In this document: positions 45,416-55,970 of the stretch, piece by piece
How the letters are laid out: the number at the start of each line of letters is the position of its first letter
How positions within the stretch are numbered: position 1 is the first letter of the stretch
Source of the DNA: Gossypium raimondii
Taxonomy: Eukaryota > Streptophyta > Magnoliopsida > Malvales > Malvaceae
NCBI RefSeq assembly: GCF_025698545.1
Contig: NC_068575.1
Coordinates: 48,307,980-48,371,979, forward strand
Reading direction: 5' to 3'
DNA: 64,000 nucleotides
Translations under genes and position numbers: made by a program
Notes under the pieces: generated by a model
Told to the model about the DNA's origin: nothing
The model's input: only the letters and a program-made list of their open reading frames with translations
Database searches by the model: none

Positions 45416-47576
45416 TCAAAATATTTGTACAAATAAATTTAAATACAAAAATAAATCTCCGTTCCTACCGGATTTAGTGCCACATAGCGACCGTCGACGG
45501 TTACGCGCTGGATTCTTCTTTTGTCCAACTTCCAATGGTGGTTGTGGTTCCTCCAGTGGAGATTCTGGTTCTTCTGGTAGGGCATCTGGTTGTCGGAGTT
45601 GGGACGATGAGCCACCTTGATAGAATAATGAATGTGGAGGTGTTTGAAACCCATACGGTGGTGGGGATTGGTAAAAAGAAGAGCTCTTCGACGGCCCCTC
45701 TTGCGATCCCTCGTATGCCGTTGGCCTATACATCTGCGGTCCACTCGGCGTAACAGGAAATTGAGCTGAACCGGGCAATTGGCTCCAACCTACCATAGGA
45801 CTTGGAAAACAAAACATATAAGGGTTAGGATACATAAAAAGGCTAGGAAACGCACCTGGCATCATCTGAAAAGGCGGTTGCGTGGGTATCATTGGTTGAA
45901 CTACTGGGTCGAGTGTCTGTTTCGGTGCTCTCATTGGGCCTGGTGATTGAATGGCCGCTGATGATGGGCCGGGTGATGTCTGGGCCTCGTTGAGGAGTCA
46001 GCGTCGTCGTCCTGTCGTCTTGGATTTAAAGGCCCTCGTCTTTCCCTTTGGACACATAATTGTCGCTGCCTCTCCTCTGCCGATAGTAAATACGGCTTGC
46101 CATGGATCCTAAACCATGGTATGTATTCCGACACGCACGCTAACTCCAGAACGATGATCGATTCCCGAGTAGGTATATAATCATACAGATCTTCCCATAT
46201 TTGGATGTACTCGGACCAGTATCTCGGCCAATCTGTATTCAATTGCCGAAGGTCAATTTTGTGGTGATCGTCAAACACCTTAGGTTCCACGGGAATCGGT
46301 TGTCTATATCCAAATTACCGTAACACCCTGTCTGACTGGTGCATCTCCACGGTTGCGTAGTTGATCAACGCGACTTTCGCTTGCTAAGCGTTTGGATTTT
46401 GTAAGAACTCATCCGAAATTACTACCTGAATTACCAGATCCTCGTATGGTGTCCATTGAAACTATATGAACATGATAGAAATATTAGTTATATACATAAT
46501 ACTAAATACTAAATACCAATCGACTAGCGAATGATGGAAATATCAATTTTATTTAATACTTACATGTGCTTCCGACTGTTGGTCTAATAGAAGCTGTATA
46601 TCTTCAAGAGAGGTAGGTAATCGAGCATGACTTGCTGGATGGTTCCACCTAATTAAATAAATTTTTAGCATACTTTTATTTTTAAAAATCTACATAATAA
46701 TTGTAAAATCTAATATAAAATTTACCTCGTTGTGAGTGGGAATGTATATGGGTGATCCACTCGAGGACGTAGAAATGGAAAGCGAAACTGTGCCATGACT
46801 GCAGTAGTGACAGGCAACCTCCGATTTTTGCTTTCCTCGGTCGCGTCGCCTCGCACATCTCCCGATATAATGTTGCCAAGACGGCAGACTCCCAACTCAA
46901 TTCACCAGCTGCTCTAAAATCAACGAGTTTCAGCAGCCATCTTAAATGTATGCGGCTCCGTGACGAGTCCGGCATCAGATAACCTCCAATTAACTGAAGA
47001 ATGTATGCTCGAGCATATCGGATTCTTTCTATTTCGGTTGAATCTTCATCCAGATCTGGGAATGTGTCTCGTAACTAGCCCATCTCGATCTTACCTCCGT
47101 CCATGTTCTCCGGAATAGCGCCTAAAAGCTCGTAGCACACCGCTCCCCAATCGCTAGATTGGGCAGACCCGGTGACTGGGTACCCATCCACCGGCAATCC
47201 CAATTGCAGACTGATATTTTCCAAAGTGATAGTGCACTCTCCACATGGAAGATGGAATGTGTGCGTCTCAGGTCTCCACCTCTCGATCAACGCATTGATT
47301 AGTTTCGGGTCAACCTTTCATCCCCGGCCTACCGCCGCCACGTGCCAAAAACCCGCTTCCCGCAGGTAGTTCTCTACCAACGGTGATGTATTCCGGATAT
47401 TGCATTCCAATATCCGATCTATAGACTTTTATAACAAATAATAAATTAATAATTATCTAAAAAAGCTTAAATAAAAAATTCTTCAATAATATTTAAAAAT
47501 TAAATTTAATGCTTACCATTTTCATTTGTTCCACCGATATGTGCTGCTTATCAAGACGAGTCAATTATCCGGCCAT
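45416..47576 (-). pseudogene. Plant mobile domain (PMD) gene carried by MULE 2, disrupted
   Basis: The exons inferred on the minus strand are 47517-47576, 46726-47425, 46564-46648 and 45416-46461. The start is MAG, stop, LTRLDKQHIS. The PMD core follows: [66 protein letters not shown] tail rich in Pro, Gln, Ser and Tyr (MIPTQPPFQMMPGAFPS, FYQSPPPYGFQTPP) ends the product. PMD proteins (Arabidopsis MAIN/MAIL1) act in silencing and genome stability; the domain is also common in plant transposons. Stops at about 47567, 47312, 47078, 46385 and 46319 and frameshifts at about 46785 and 45935 make it non-functional. Codon use and reading-frame remnants suggest it was once expressed. The convergent position mirrors mudrB in maize MuDR. 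Confidence 0.9.
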
Positions 47577-47800
47577 TACTGAAATCATACAAATTTTTAA
47601 GGTTTAAAAAGTTTTAAAAAAATAATTTTTTTTTAAAATTATTTAAAAATAGGGATTTAAGAGAAATTTAAGAGGAACTTGAGAGCAAAGTGAGATTAAA
47701 TATGAATTTGAGAGAATTTTGGAAGGAATTTGAGAGCAAATTGAGAGGAAATTTGGAGGAAATTTGAGAGAGGATTAGTTTGTAAAAAAAATGGGTGAGG

Positions 47801-47811
47801 GGTATTTATAG
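47801..47811 (-). promoter_or_regulatory. TATA box of the PMD gene
   Basis: On the minus strand CTATAAATACC lies about 225 bp before the PMD start, at the inner edge of the right MULE terminal region. A GACCGTTG/CAACGGTC inverted repeat (47823-47844) lies just upstream and a purine-rich 'gagagaa.tttga' leader lies downstream. Confidence 0.6.
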
Positions 47812-48152
47812 TTTTTTTTTTGGACCGTTGGGGGGGCAACGGTCAAAAAAATGACCGTTGCACTGTTCACGCGCGGGTCAAATCGCGTCCCTAGGAACGC
47901 TCTACACGTCAGCAAATTGCGCCCACGTCAACGCGCTTTGATGACGTGGACACAAACCGCACTTACGTGGACGCGATTTTCTACCACGTCAGCAAAGCGC
48001 GTTGACGTGGACGCGATTTGCTGACACGTTCCCTAACTTCGCGCTGACGTGGACGCGATTTAGGGGAAAAGGACCCATTCCGGTAAATAATAGAATACCG
48101 GACCTATTTTGATAAATTTAAAAAAAATTAAGCTTTTAATGATAAATTGCCC

Positions 48153-48374
48153 TAGAATTTACTGTGGGCTAAATTGAGGAAATTGTATGATATTGTGATT
48201 TAAAAATAGGAAGAAAAAGTTGAGGTTGTGGGCTTGAAAAATGGGCTAGACTTGGCACTTTACAAAGTAAGAACAAAAAATGCGGCTAACCTGTCCCAGC
48301 CCAAATATGAAGGAAAAAATAAAATAATGCGGTGAGCGTGGATCGAACACGCGACCTTCAAATTGCGTATATAA

Positions 48375-48405
<31 letters not shown>

Positions 48406-48925
48406 TCCCGCTTATGCTTCTATTGTTTTATTTTATTTGTATGCATTTAATTGATAGTGCCTGCAGGTGCTCAATTCATTTTAAAAGATGAAGACGGCAC
48501 TCATATTTCAATTTAAATTATAAAAATGAACTATATTTTGTATAGAGATGAAAATTTAAATTTCTTTAGCAAGTATGTTGAGATGAAAATATATATTTTA
48601 AAGTGTTACAAATACAATTAAAGTATAAATATAAATACATATATAAACAAACGCAAGCATTAAACTATTACAACATAAACTATTTGAGGAATCACAAAAT
48701 AAAATCAAACCATTTATAAAAAAACCTTCCTCTATAAAAATCCTTTTATAATCAACTAATCACTTCCAAATTATATAAAGTAATTCTTTTCTCAATAGTT
48801 ATTGTCTACTTTTTATTTCAAATGGTGTTTTATTACAAAATTGATCGGTGAAAATGAAAAATTGATATATTAATTATTTGTTGATAAGATTTTATAAAAA
48901 TATTTTCAAAAATACTTTTTGGTGC
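48153..48925. repeat. Tandem duplication unit A, right part
   Basis: The stretch aligns with 51761-52450 and, after a gap, 52780-52950. It includes 'actgtgggctaaattgaggaaattgtatgatatt', the tRNA-Phe region and 'attacaaaattgat.ggtgaaaa'. With 38851-40093 it makes up one duplicated block split by the MULE. Confidence 0.85.
48328..48411 (-). tRNA. tRNA-Phe(GAA) copy A with 11-nt insertion, probably decayed
   Basis: Read on the minus strand this is a nuclear plant tRNA-Phe with intact A box, B box (GGTTCGATCC-like), T-arm and anticodon GAA, 84 nt instead of 73. Eleven extra bases follow GAAG at position 37/38. The acceptor arm has GCGGGAA instead of GCGGGGA, giving an extra A-C mismatch, and the anticodon stem gains a G-U pair. 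These changes suggest decay. A T-rich tract suited to Pol III termination follows the 3' end. Confidence 0.7.
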
Positions 48926-50592
48926 AACTATAAACAAGGCGTGGCATATACTAAGGTTTGAAGCAAATTTTGTAAAATAATAAAGATGGTGCGAGGGAAG
49001 GGATTCAAATTTAGGTTTCAATGACAATTTCACTAGCATTTAATCATCAAACCACTAACTCATTTTTTTACCAAACGCACAATCCCAATTCTACTTACCT
49101 AACCTTAGAGATGTGATAGCAGTTAACAGTAAATCATCAACAACAAAAACATCAGTGTCAATCTCATGCTTTACATACAGGTCTATCTTCGTATGCTTAA
49201 CCCATTAGTTCAACATGTCAATGGTGCTACTATCATTCCACACAAACCTAAGGTTATCATGCAAAGTCCCACTACAAGGCAATGAAAATAAATTAGTTGC
49301 ATTGTACCCTTTTTTAAGTATTTTACACAGCTCAAAATATGATATCGTATCTCAATTCTATTTAATTCTCAGCATCTCACCACCTGGATACCTAACATGG
49401 GGATCACGTACAAATATACCCCAACATACAAGTTTATGTAGTATTCCTCCTTTACAAACATCTACAGTTTAAACAATAAAAAAACATGTTACAAAATTAG
49501 AGAACAGTAAGATTTCATACTAACAGACAAACAAAGTGCGGCCAAAAAATAAGTAGACAAACAAAATATTAAATCACATAAACAATACAAAATGCATATA
49601 AAGTTAGATGATTTAATAATTATAAAATCAAATCTTATAATTTTTTTATATATATAATGACAAAACAACAACAAAAGATGGAGGGACCACTTCAATACGT
49701 TCACCTACTAAACTCTGCCTAGAACTAGTGCCCCCACCAACCAACATTATGACCCTCAGATAAGAATCATGCATTGAACCAAAAAATATAATGGAACATG
49801 CAAATTTGTCAAATTTTAGAGTCGACCGCTATCACTAACAAAATTGAAAACCCTAAACTAAGAAACCTAAAAACCAAAAAGTCCTCTTCTTTTAAGTAAC
49901 CAAATCGAAAACCCAAAATAAATAAAAAAAAACTAAAATACCAAAAACTCCTCTTCTAATAGTAGCCAAATAAAAAATCCTAAACCAACATCTCACAAAT
50001 TAAAAACCCCAAACTAAAATCCCAAAAATTGAAAACCTTAAATAAAAAACTCAAAATAAAAACCCTAAATCAAAATCGAAATAACATATATAACATTTTC
50101 AATGTGAACACTTTTAAAAACATACCCTAAAATAGAAACCCTACATAAATATCATTGAAAATCAAAATGTGATTCTGCAACAAGCTTTTTCTTTCGCACA
50201 AATTTTTTACTTTCTCGAGTTAGAATTCAATTTTTGCTCCTTTTTTTTAGATTATCTTATTCAAGTGTTTTTTTTTAGGATCGACCTTCTCATTTCTGAA
50301 ATGATTTAGTGTTTGTATGTTTTACGTTTTCTTTTGTTTTTAATTTTTTTTAATGAAAAAAGTTTTTTTTGAATTATTTTTTATTTTAATTACATGTGAA
50401 ATGTGTTGGCACCTAGGTGGAATAAAAAAATCCACATCAGCGCCGTTACATTTAACGACCATGTCAGCATGTCCATTAAAAATAAACCAAATTGACAAAA
50501 AAAAATACGTTAGAGGTTAAAGTGTTCCAAAAAATTGATACAATGCCAAAGTAACCAAACAGTCAAACGTTAGGGGCTATTATTAGCGTTAT
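48926..50592. other. Spacer between duplication units, AT-rich
   Basis: No gene is supported. 49840-50160 is dominated by 'aaaaccctaaa'-like units, a degenerate telomere-like composition. 50405-50600 contains 'gcgccgttacatttaacg' and 'gttaggggctattattagcgttatg', typical of a DNA-transposon end, but I cannot find its partner. Confidence 0.45.
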
Positions 50593-51010
50593 GCCTAATT
50601 TTAATTATGCACACTTTATTATTTTCATAAATTGTCCTATATTTGTTGTTTTAACATGCATATGCGTATGATAGGATTTCTAATATTATTAATAAACTCT
50701 TTGACTGAATTGGTGCCACGAGTTAACTGGGTACCAACTTGATTAGGAAATGGCTAATGTATCCTTTTATTAAATGACTACTATATTTATTTTGATGGTT
50801 TTTTCGTCTTGTCACACTGTTATATAATTTTAAAATAAAATAACTAAAATTAACATGTCTAAGAACTGAACCATGCCTAATGAATTTATAAACAAATTTA
50901 TTATCACTACACCAATAATAATTCATAAGTAAAATTAAAAAAAACTTTTAACTTAAAATGTTTCCTCTCACCAAATTTGTGTATCTATACTTGTTATATA
51001 TAAAGTGATG

Positions 51011-51050
51011 ATTGAGTTGGTGTCACGAGTTAACTTGACACCAACTCAAT
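51011..51050. repeat. Perfect hairpin, 15-bp stem (copy in unit B)
   Basis: Same arms and loop as at 39324-39363. Both arms are conserved between the two duplication units although surrounding sequence has diverged. Confidence 0.8.
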
Positions 51051-51937
51051 TGTGAAATTACCGAATACCCTTACTTTAAAGGGTAATTGATATTATTATA
51101 AAAGTATTTTCATATTTTCATACTTTTATATAATCTTCAAATAAAACAACTAAAAAAATATTATTTGGGAATTGAACACAAAACAACAATTTCATAAAAT
51201 CTTAGTTTATATTTATATAAATTTCTTATAAATATACTTTCAGATAAAAAAAAACTTTCATCTACGTAGTAAATATGATATAATATTGTAATTATTAAAT
51301 TATGCAACATCCAAATTGTGGGCGAAGGAAAAATATTATATAAAAAAATCAAACACAAATGCCAATAATCAAACTCTCGTCCAAAATAGTCTTAAATCAC
51401 TTAACTTAACCATTCATTTATTTCAAGATTTTTCTTAATAGACTGTAATTTAAATTATTTAATTTAAAACAAAATTTATAAAATTACTGAAAATCATAAA
51501 TATTTTTATAATAAATTTTTTATATTTTAATCAGTTTTCATTTTTAAATATTTTATAATTGGGTAAATGTTTCGTTGACTTGTAAAACTATTTTAATTAG
51601 ATATTTAATTATAATATAAGTATAGATAAATAGATAGAATAAATATTATTATAAAATAATTTGTTATTTTTAAAATTTTAGTTTTTAATCATTTTTAATT
51701 TTTTTAAATATTTAATAATTGAGTAAATGTGACGTTGAATTGGAACAGATTTAATTATAATAGAATTTACTGTGGGCTAAATTGAGGAAATTGTATGATA
51801 TTCTGTGAATTAAAAATAGGAAGAAAAAGTTGAGGTTGTGGGCTTTAGAAATGGGCAGGACTTGGCACTTTACAAAGTAAGAGCAAAAAAGGCGGCTAAC
51901 CTGTCCCAGCCCAGAAAATGAAGGAAAAATAAAATAA

Positions 51938-51982
51938 TGCGGTGAGCGTGGATCGAACACGCGACCTTCAGATTACAGATAT

Positions 51983-52016
<34 letters not shown>

Positions 52017-52021
52017 CCCGC
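51938..52021 (-). tRNA. tRNA-Phe(GAA) copy B with 11-nt intron-like insertion
   Basis: On the minus strand the acceptor GCGGGGA/TCACCGC, D-arm GCTC/GAGC, anticodon stem TCAGA/TCTGA, anticodon GAA and T-arm GCGTG/CACGC all match the usual plant nuclear tRNA-Phe. The total is 84 nt because 11 bases (atatatctgta) sit between positions 37 and 38, the conserved place of nuclear tRNA introns. C32 could pair with the G three bases from the insert's 3' end, as splicing endonuclease expects. An upstream CAA and downstream T-run fit plant Pol III genes. As far as I know plant nuclear introns occur in tRNA-Tyr and elongator tRNA-Met, so this is unusual; a pseudogene is the alternative. Confidence 0.8.
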
Positions 52022-52092
52022 TTGTGCTTTGAAAGAGCGAAAAAAGAATCTAATCTGTTTTTAGCCAAGAAAATGAAAAAATATAAAATGAT

Positions 52093-52139
52093 GCGGTGAG
52101 CGTGGATCGAATTCTTGACCTTCAGTCTGACGCTCTCTG
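52093..52139 (-). pseudogene. tRNA-Phe fragment
   Basis: On the minus strand it keeps GAGAGCGTCAGACTGAAG and GATCCACGCTCACCGC but lacks the acceptor 5' half and the 3' side of the anticodon arm. The join CTGAAGGTC is what deletion between the two CTGAAG direct repeats of copy B would leave. Confidence 0.75.
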
Positions 52140-52950
52140 TTTTAATTTTTTTAATTATATATTTTATTGTTTAGACATTTAATTGATAGCGCCTGCAACT
52201 GTTCAATTCATTTTAAAAGATGAATACGGCACTCTTATTTCAATTTCAATTAGAAAAATGAACTATATTTTGCGTGTGATATAATTCTTTATATGTTTTA
52301 AAAAATATAATGTAAAAAAGTGTAGATAAAATATTTTTTGAAAGTGTTACAAATACAATTAAGGTATAAATATAAATACATGCATGAACAAACGCGGTTT
52401 TCAAATTATTATAATACAAACTGTTCAAGAAATCACAAAGTAAAATTAAATTATTACGGCACGATTGTACTAAGAACTAGTATAATCCAGATTAAAGTCA
52501 ACAAACTGGATTAAACCTACACATAGTAATCGCACATGATAGGACTTTAAGATCTATTCGAGACCCACGAATATAGTTGCGAATCACGGATAATATTTTT
52601 AGTTTTAAAAATATATGTCTGAAAGGCATTCTAGAAAAAGAAAAAGTGGTTATATACCACGTTTCCTATTATAATTACAAAACATATAATTGTTTGATCA
52701 TATTTCATTTCTTTTAAGAGCAATTATTGTGGCGTAATTGTTTTACAATTACAAGTTAATGTTTTACATAAACAAATTCTTCCTCTATAAAAATATTTTT
52801 ATAATCATCTTTCTAATTATATAAAATAATTCATTTCTCAACAAATATCGTCTACTTTTTATTTGAAATGGTGCTTTATTACAAAATTGATGGGTGAAAA
52901 CGAAAAATTAATGTCGGTTGATAAGATTTTATAAAAATATTTTCAAAAAT

Positions 52951-53158
52951 CAACTGTAAAGTTTTTAAATATTATTTGAATTAATAATGTGCATAATTTT
53001 GAATGGTTAAGCTTCTTCTAAATTAATTGGTATTCTAATTGGTAGCAATAATTATTTAATAACAGCATATAATTAAAAACCATGTTATTTTATAAATTAA
53101 AAAAAGCCTTGCTCAATAAAATTTAATAAGAGGCTCCTATGGTAAATTTAATAAATAC
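52951..53158. other. AT-rich spacer
   Basis: No gene or repeat end is seen. Confidence 0.4.
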
Positions 53159-53590
53159 TGTTATGCAACAATAGTCACTAACCCGAAGCCCAGATAAGAA
53201 ACGAGTTGTCTAATCGTGACCCAGTCAGACCCCACCAGATGGATGCGCACGAGGCGTACAATGAGAGGACAGTCAGGGAAGTTCGTAATATCAGCTTGCG
53301 GTATCAACTCGCAGGAGTCGAGGGGAACTAGCTCGCATATATTTAAGGAGTTCATATGTAGGGGATTGCGAGATCTAGCATGCGAGCCGGAACGGTACAC
53401 GTGCCCAACATGCCTAAGGTCTACTCAGAACGTCAATCCTATTAATAGTGAGATCAAGTCATGAACAGTAGAGTCAAATCATGAGTAATGATAACATGTA
53501 TAAATACCCGAATATTACACACGAAAAATTACTCCACAAATAAAAATATCAAATACCAAACAAAAAATGCAGAATCGTTTCCTTAGCCAA
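53159..53590 (+). mobile_element. LTR-like segment with TATA box
   Basis: The sequence is markedly less AT-rich than its surroundings. It starts TGTTATGCAACAATAG at about 53159. It contains 'acatgtataaataccc' at about 53500, a good TATA box, followed by an unstructured leader. This fits an LTR U3-R start. No second copy, primer site or target duplication is visible, so it is a tentative solo LTR. Confidence 0.4.
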
Positions 53591-53889
53591 GGATTCAATT
53601 TATTTTATTTTAATTTTCAAAATAATCATGCACAATTTTAATTTTAGCCGGATACCAAAAAGTGGATAAGATATTTTATATTTTCGAATATATGGTAAAA
53701 TCATATAATTTTAACTCAATTCTAATTGGTATTATATACAAACAAAGAGAAAAAAACTACTATAAAGGCAATCGGGGCCGAAATATTCGTAGTTGCTGTG
53801 ATATATTAGGCTAATTAAAAGAATTAATTATTAATTCAACAAAATTTAAAGAATTGGATATAATATAACTCATATATAATATATAATTT

Positions 53890-54890
53890 ATGGAAGAATA
53901 ATAATCACTCAATTATTCAGTTTGTTTTATTTTGGTCATTCAACTATTAATTTTATTTTTTTGTTTTAGTCACTCAATATTTTAAAATTAAATATTTTAG
54001 TTACCTTATGGAAGTCTAACGCGAGCTTTGTTTTATTGGCCTAATAACAAATTTATCCTCCGATATTTACACATCCTATCAAATTGATCCTAGATATATA
54101 AAATTCAATAAATTTGGCCTTCAATATTTACAAGATTTTCGTTTTAGTCCTATTTTAAAAAGATTAAAACCTTAAAAATTAAATAAGTAATTATAAATTA
54201 TAAAATAATTAAAAAGTAAACATAAAAAATTTTTAAAATTTTTTGTACTCAAAATGACTTTCAATAGTATCTTCCACTTTTGTTAGATGAAGTTGGAAAT
54301 ATCAAGTTCCTTGGCCTTGACCTGCAATATCTATCCAATGTTAGAACTAGAAATGATAAAGACACAAGGATATTGGAGCCTGAAACTAGTACTATCTCTG
54401 TAGCAAATAGTAAGGCTATTAGAGTTGGTGTTGTCAACCCAACTATTTTTCTAAGTTTATAAATTTGTTAATTTTGGGCTTCTTTCTAGGTTTTAATTAA
54501 ACACTTGAGACAAACAATGTAGCAAAAGAAAAAAAAAAGACTACATCAAAAGAGATTGAATAAAAAAATAGCTTTCATTTTGGTTGATGAGAAAATGAGC
54601 ATAGTTGGTTATAAAAAGTAAATATAAAAATATTTTAAAGATTTTTAAATATATTTTAGTTTTTGTAAATATTGATGGTCAAATTTGTTGAATTTGTTAG
54701 ATTTAAAATCAAATTGATAGAATGTGTAAATATTGAAGGGCTAAATTTGTTATTAGGCTAATAAAAAGCTTACGGTAGACTTTCGTTGCTAAATTAATGA
54801 TAAGAGTAACTAAAATATTTAATTTTAAAAATTTAATGACTAAATAGAAAAAATTAAGTAGGAGGCTATTCTTGTACTTTTATCATTTAT
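53890..54890. mobile_element. Foldback transposon, about 1 kb, long terminal inverted repeats
   Basis: The left arm 'ttagtcactcaatattttaaaattaaatattttagttac...gcctaataacaaattta...atatttacacat' is matched inverted by the right arm at about 54700-54880. The inverted repeats are over 150 bp long at fair identity. The interior 54280-54440 is less AT-rich, with a short open frame (LDEVGNIKFLGLDLQYLS...) that could be a captured gene fragment; I do not recognise it. No clear target duplication was found. Confidence 0.65.
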
Positions 54891-54939
54891 ATAATTTGTG
54901 AATCCAAAGCTTAAGTAAATAACAATGGACAAAGGCTAA

Positions 54940-55140
54940 CTTGATAAAAAGGTAAGTAATCTGTAAATTAAAAAAATGGGTCCAATCTAAATGAGAAAAA
55001 AGTAGATGTTGTGCGCTTTAAAAATGGGTTAGACTTTCAACCCAAAATAGAAGGAAAAATATCAAAAAAAAAAAAAAGAAAGTGTGAACATGGATCAAAC
55101 ATGTGACCTCTACCCACTAAATTATTCCCACAACTGTTTT
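54940..55140 (-). pseudogene. Third, decayed copy of the tRNA-Phe block
   Basis: 'gagaaaaaagtagatgttgtgcgctttaaaaatgggttagact' corresponds to the tRNA 3' flank of copies A and B. 55083-55135 read on the minus strand (GTGGGAATAATTTAGTGGGTAGAG...GTTTGATCCATGTTCACAC) is a mutated tRNA-Phe lacking the anticodon arm. It is an older member of the same tandem family. Confidence 0.6.
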
Positions 55141-55389
55141 AGTTTCGAAAATATATATTATTAATAATTTTTATTATATGCTTATGTGATGCTTTTATTG
55201 CACTTGTATGTGTATAACGACTCATCTTCTTCATATTGCTGGAGTGTTTGTTTAGTTGAGCCTTATTGTTAATAAAATCAAATTTGAAGTTTTAGGAATA
55301 AGATTATATGAACGAGATAAAACTGTCTATGGATCCTTAGCCAACCTCTAATTTTTAATTAATTTTTTAAATGATATTTGTTAATATAG

Positions 55390-55970
55390 GGTATCAACAA
55401 TGGTAAAATAAGGAGGAGATTGTGGTGATTAAGAAAATGTCAAGCAAAGAGTCAAAGTAACGAAGGAAATGGAAGGGAGACAAAGAGAGGAGGAGGGGGC
55501 TATGTGCTAAGTTATATTGTTAGGGTCGTTGAAAAGGGAAGAAGATCCCTCATTCATTGTGTCTTGGGATATTTATAGGCGAGTCTCCTATCCAATTACG
55601 GCACGTCATCAACAATCTTAAAGTATGGTAAACGTGTGGTCAGCCAGGTGGCAAAACTGTTATACACGGTTTTCTTCAAGTGTAGTACGATTTTGACATT
55701 CTTTTTGCTGAGGTAATACGAGGTTGTTAGGCCTCAATGGTTTCATAGTAGTCTCCTCTTAATGAGTGCGTACCCACTAATAGCGGGTGGTTTAATAGGA
55801 GGTCCGCTATTAGCGAGCAGCCAAGGATGGGTGATCTTCCCACAAGCGATGTGAAGCATGTTGCGGGTGGCTAGTCACCCACTGACTAGTTGAGTGAAAT
55901 GAGACAAAGGGCCATCCATAGATTTCTTCGTGATGCCACGTGTCCGAATTAAGTAGGGATATAACAATAT
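55390..55970 (-). mobile_element. LTR-like segment, minus orientation
   Basis: On the minus strand it starts TGTTATATCCCTAC (55970) and contains a TATA box CCTATAAATATCCC at about 55570. It is less AT-rich than its flanks. I see neither a second LTR nor target duplications, so it is a probable solo LTR or fragment. Confidence 0.45.

Larger units (their letters stand above)
40094..48152. mobile_element. MULE 2, 8.06 kb, two-gene element (MURA + PMD), 9-bp target duplication
   Basis: The ends start GGGCAA on both sides with matching subterminal sequence (tttttttaaattta, gaaatggg, ccttttcccctaaatcgcgt). They carry repeated 'cgcgtccacgtcagc' motifs over some 200 bp (40150-40340 and 47870-48065). 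The exact 9-bp duplication TAGAATTTA flanks it (40085-40093 and 48153-48161). Inside, a MURA-type transposase relic runs on the plus strand and a plant-mobile-domain gene relic on the minus strand, tail to tail. The same duplication-unit sequence without the insert is at 51761-51769. Both genes are broken, so this copy is not autonomous. Confidence 0.94.
50593..52950. repeat. Tandem duplication unit B (MULE-free)
   Basis: This is the paralogue of 38851-40093 plus 48153-48925. At 51761-51769 it holds a single TAGAATTTA followed directly by CTGTGGGCTAAATTGAGG, so it preserves the empty target site of MULE 2. It has its own insertions: a partial extra tRNA block at 52040-52140 and unrelated sequence at about 52455-52780. 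Confidence 0.87.

Noticed and set aside
45535..45753. Plus-strand open frame
   Set aside because: Shadow of the proline-rich tail of the minus-strand PMD gene.
49840..50160. Interstitial telomere tract
   Set aside because: The aaaccctaaa-like units are too irregular and interrupted to call telomeric; low-complexity AT-rich sequence is the simpler reading.
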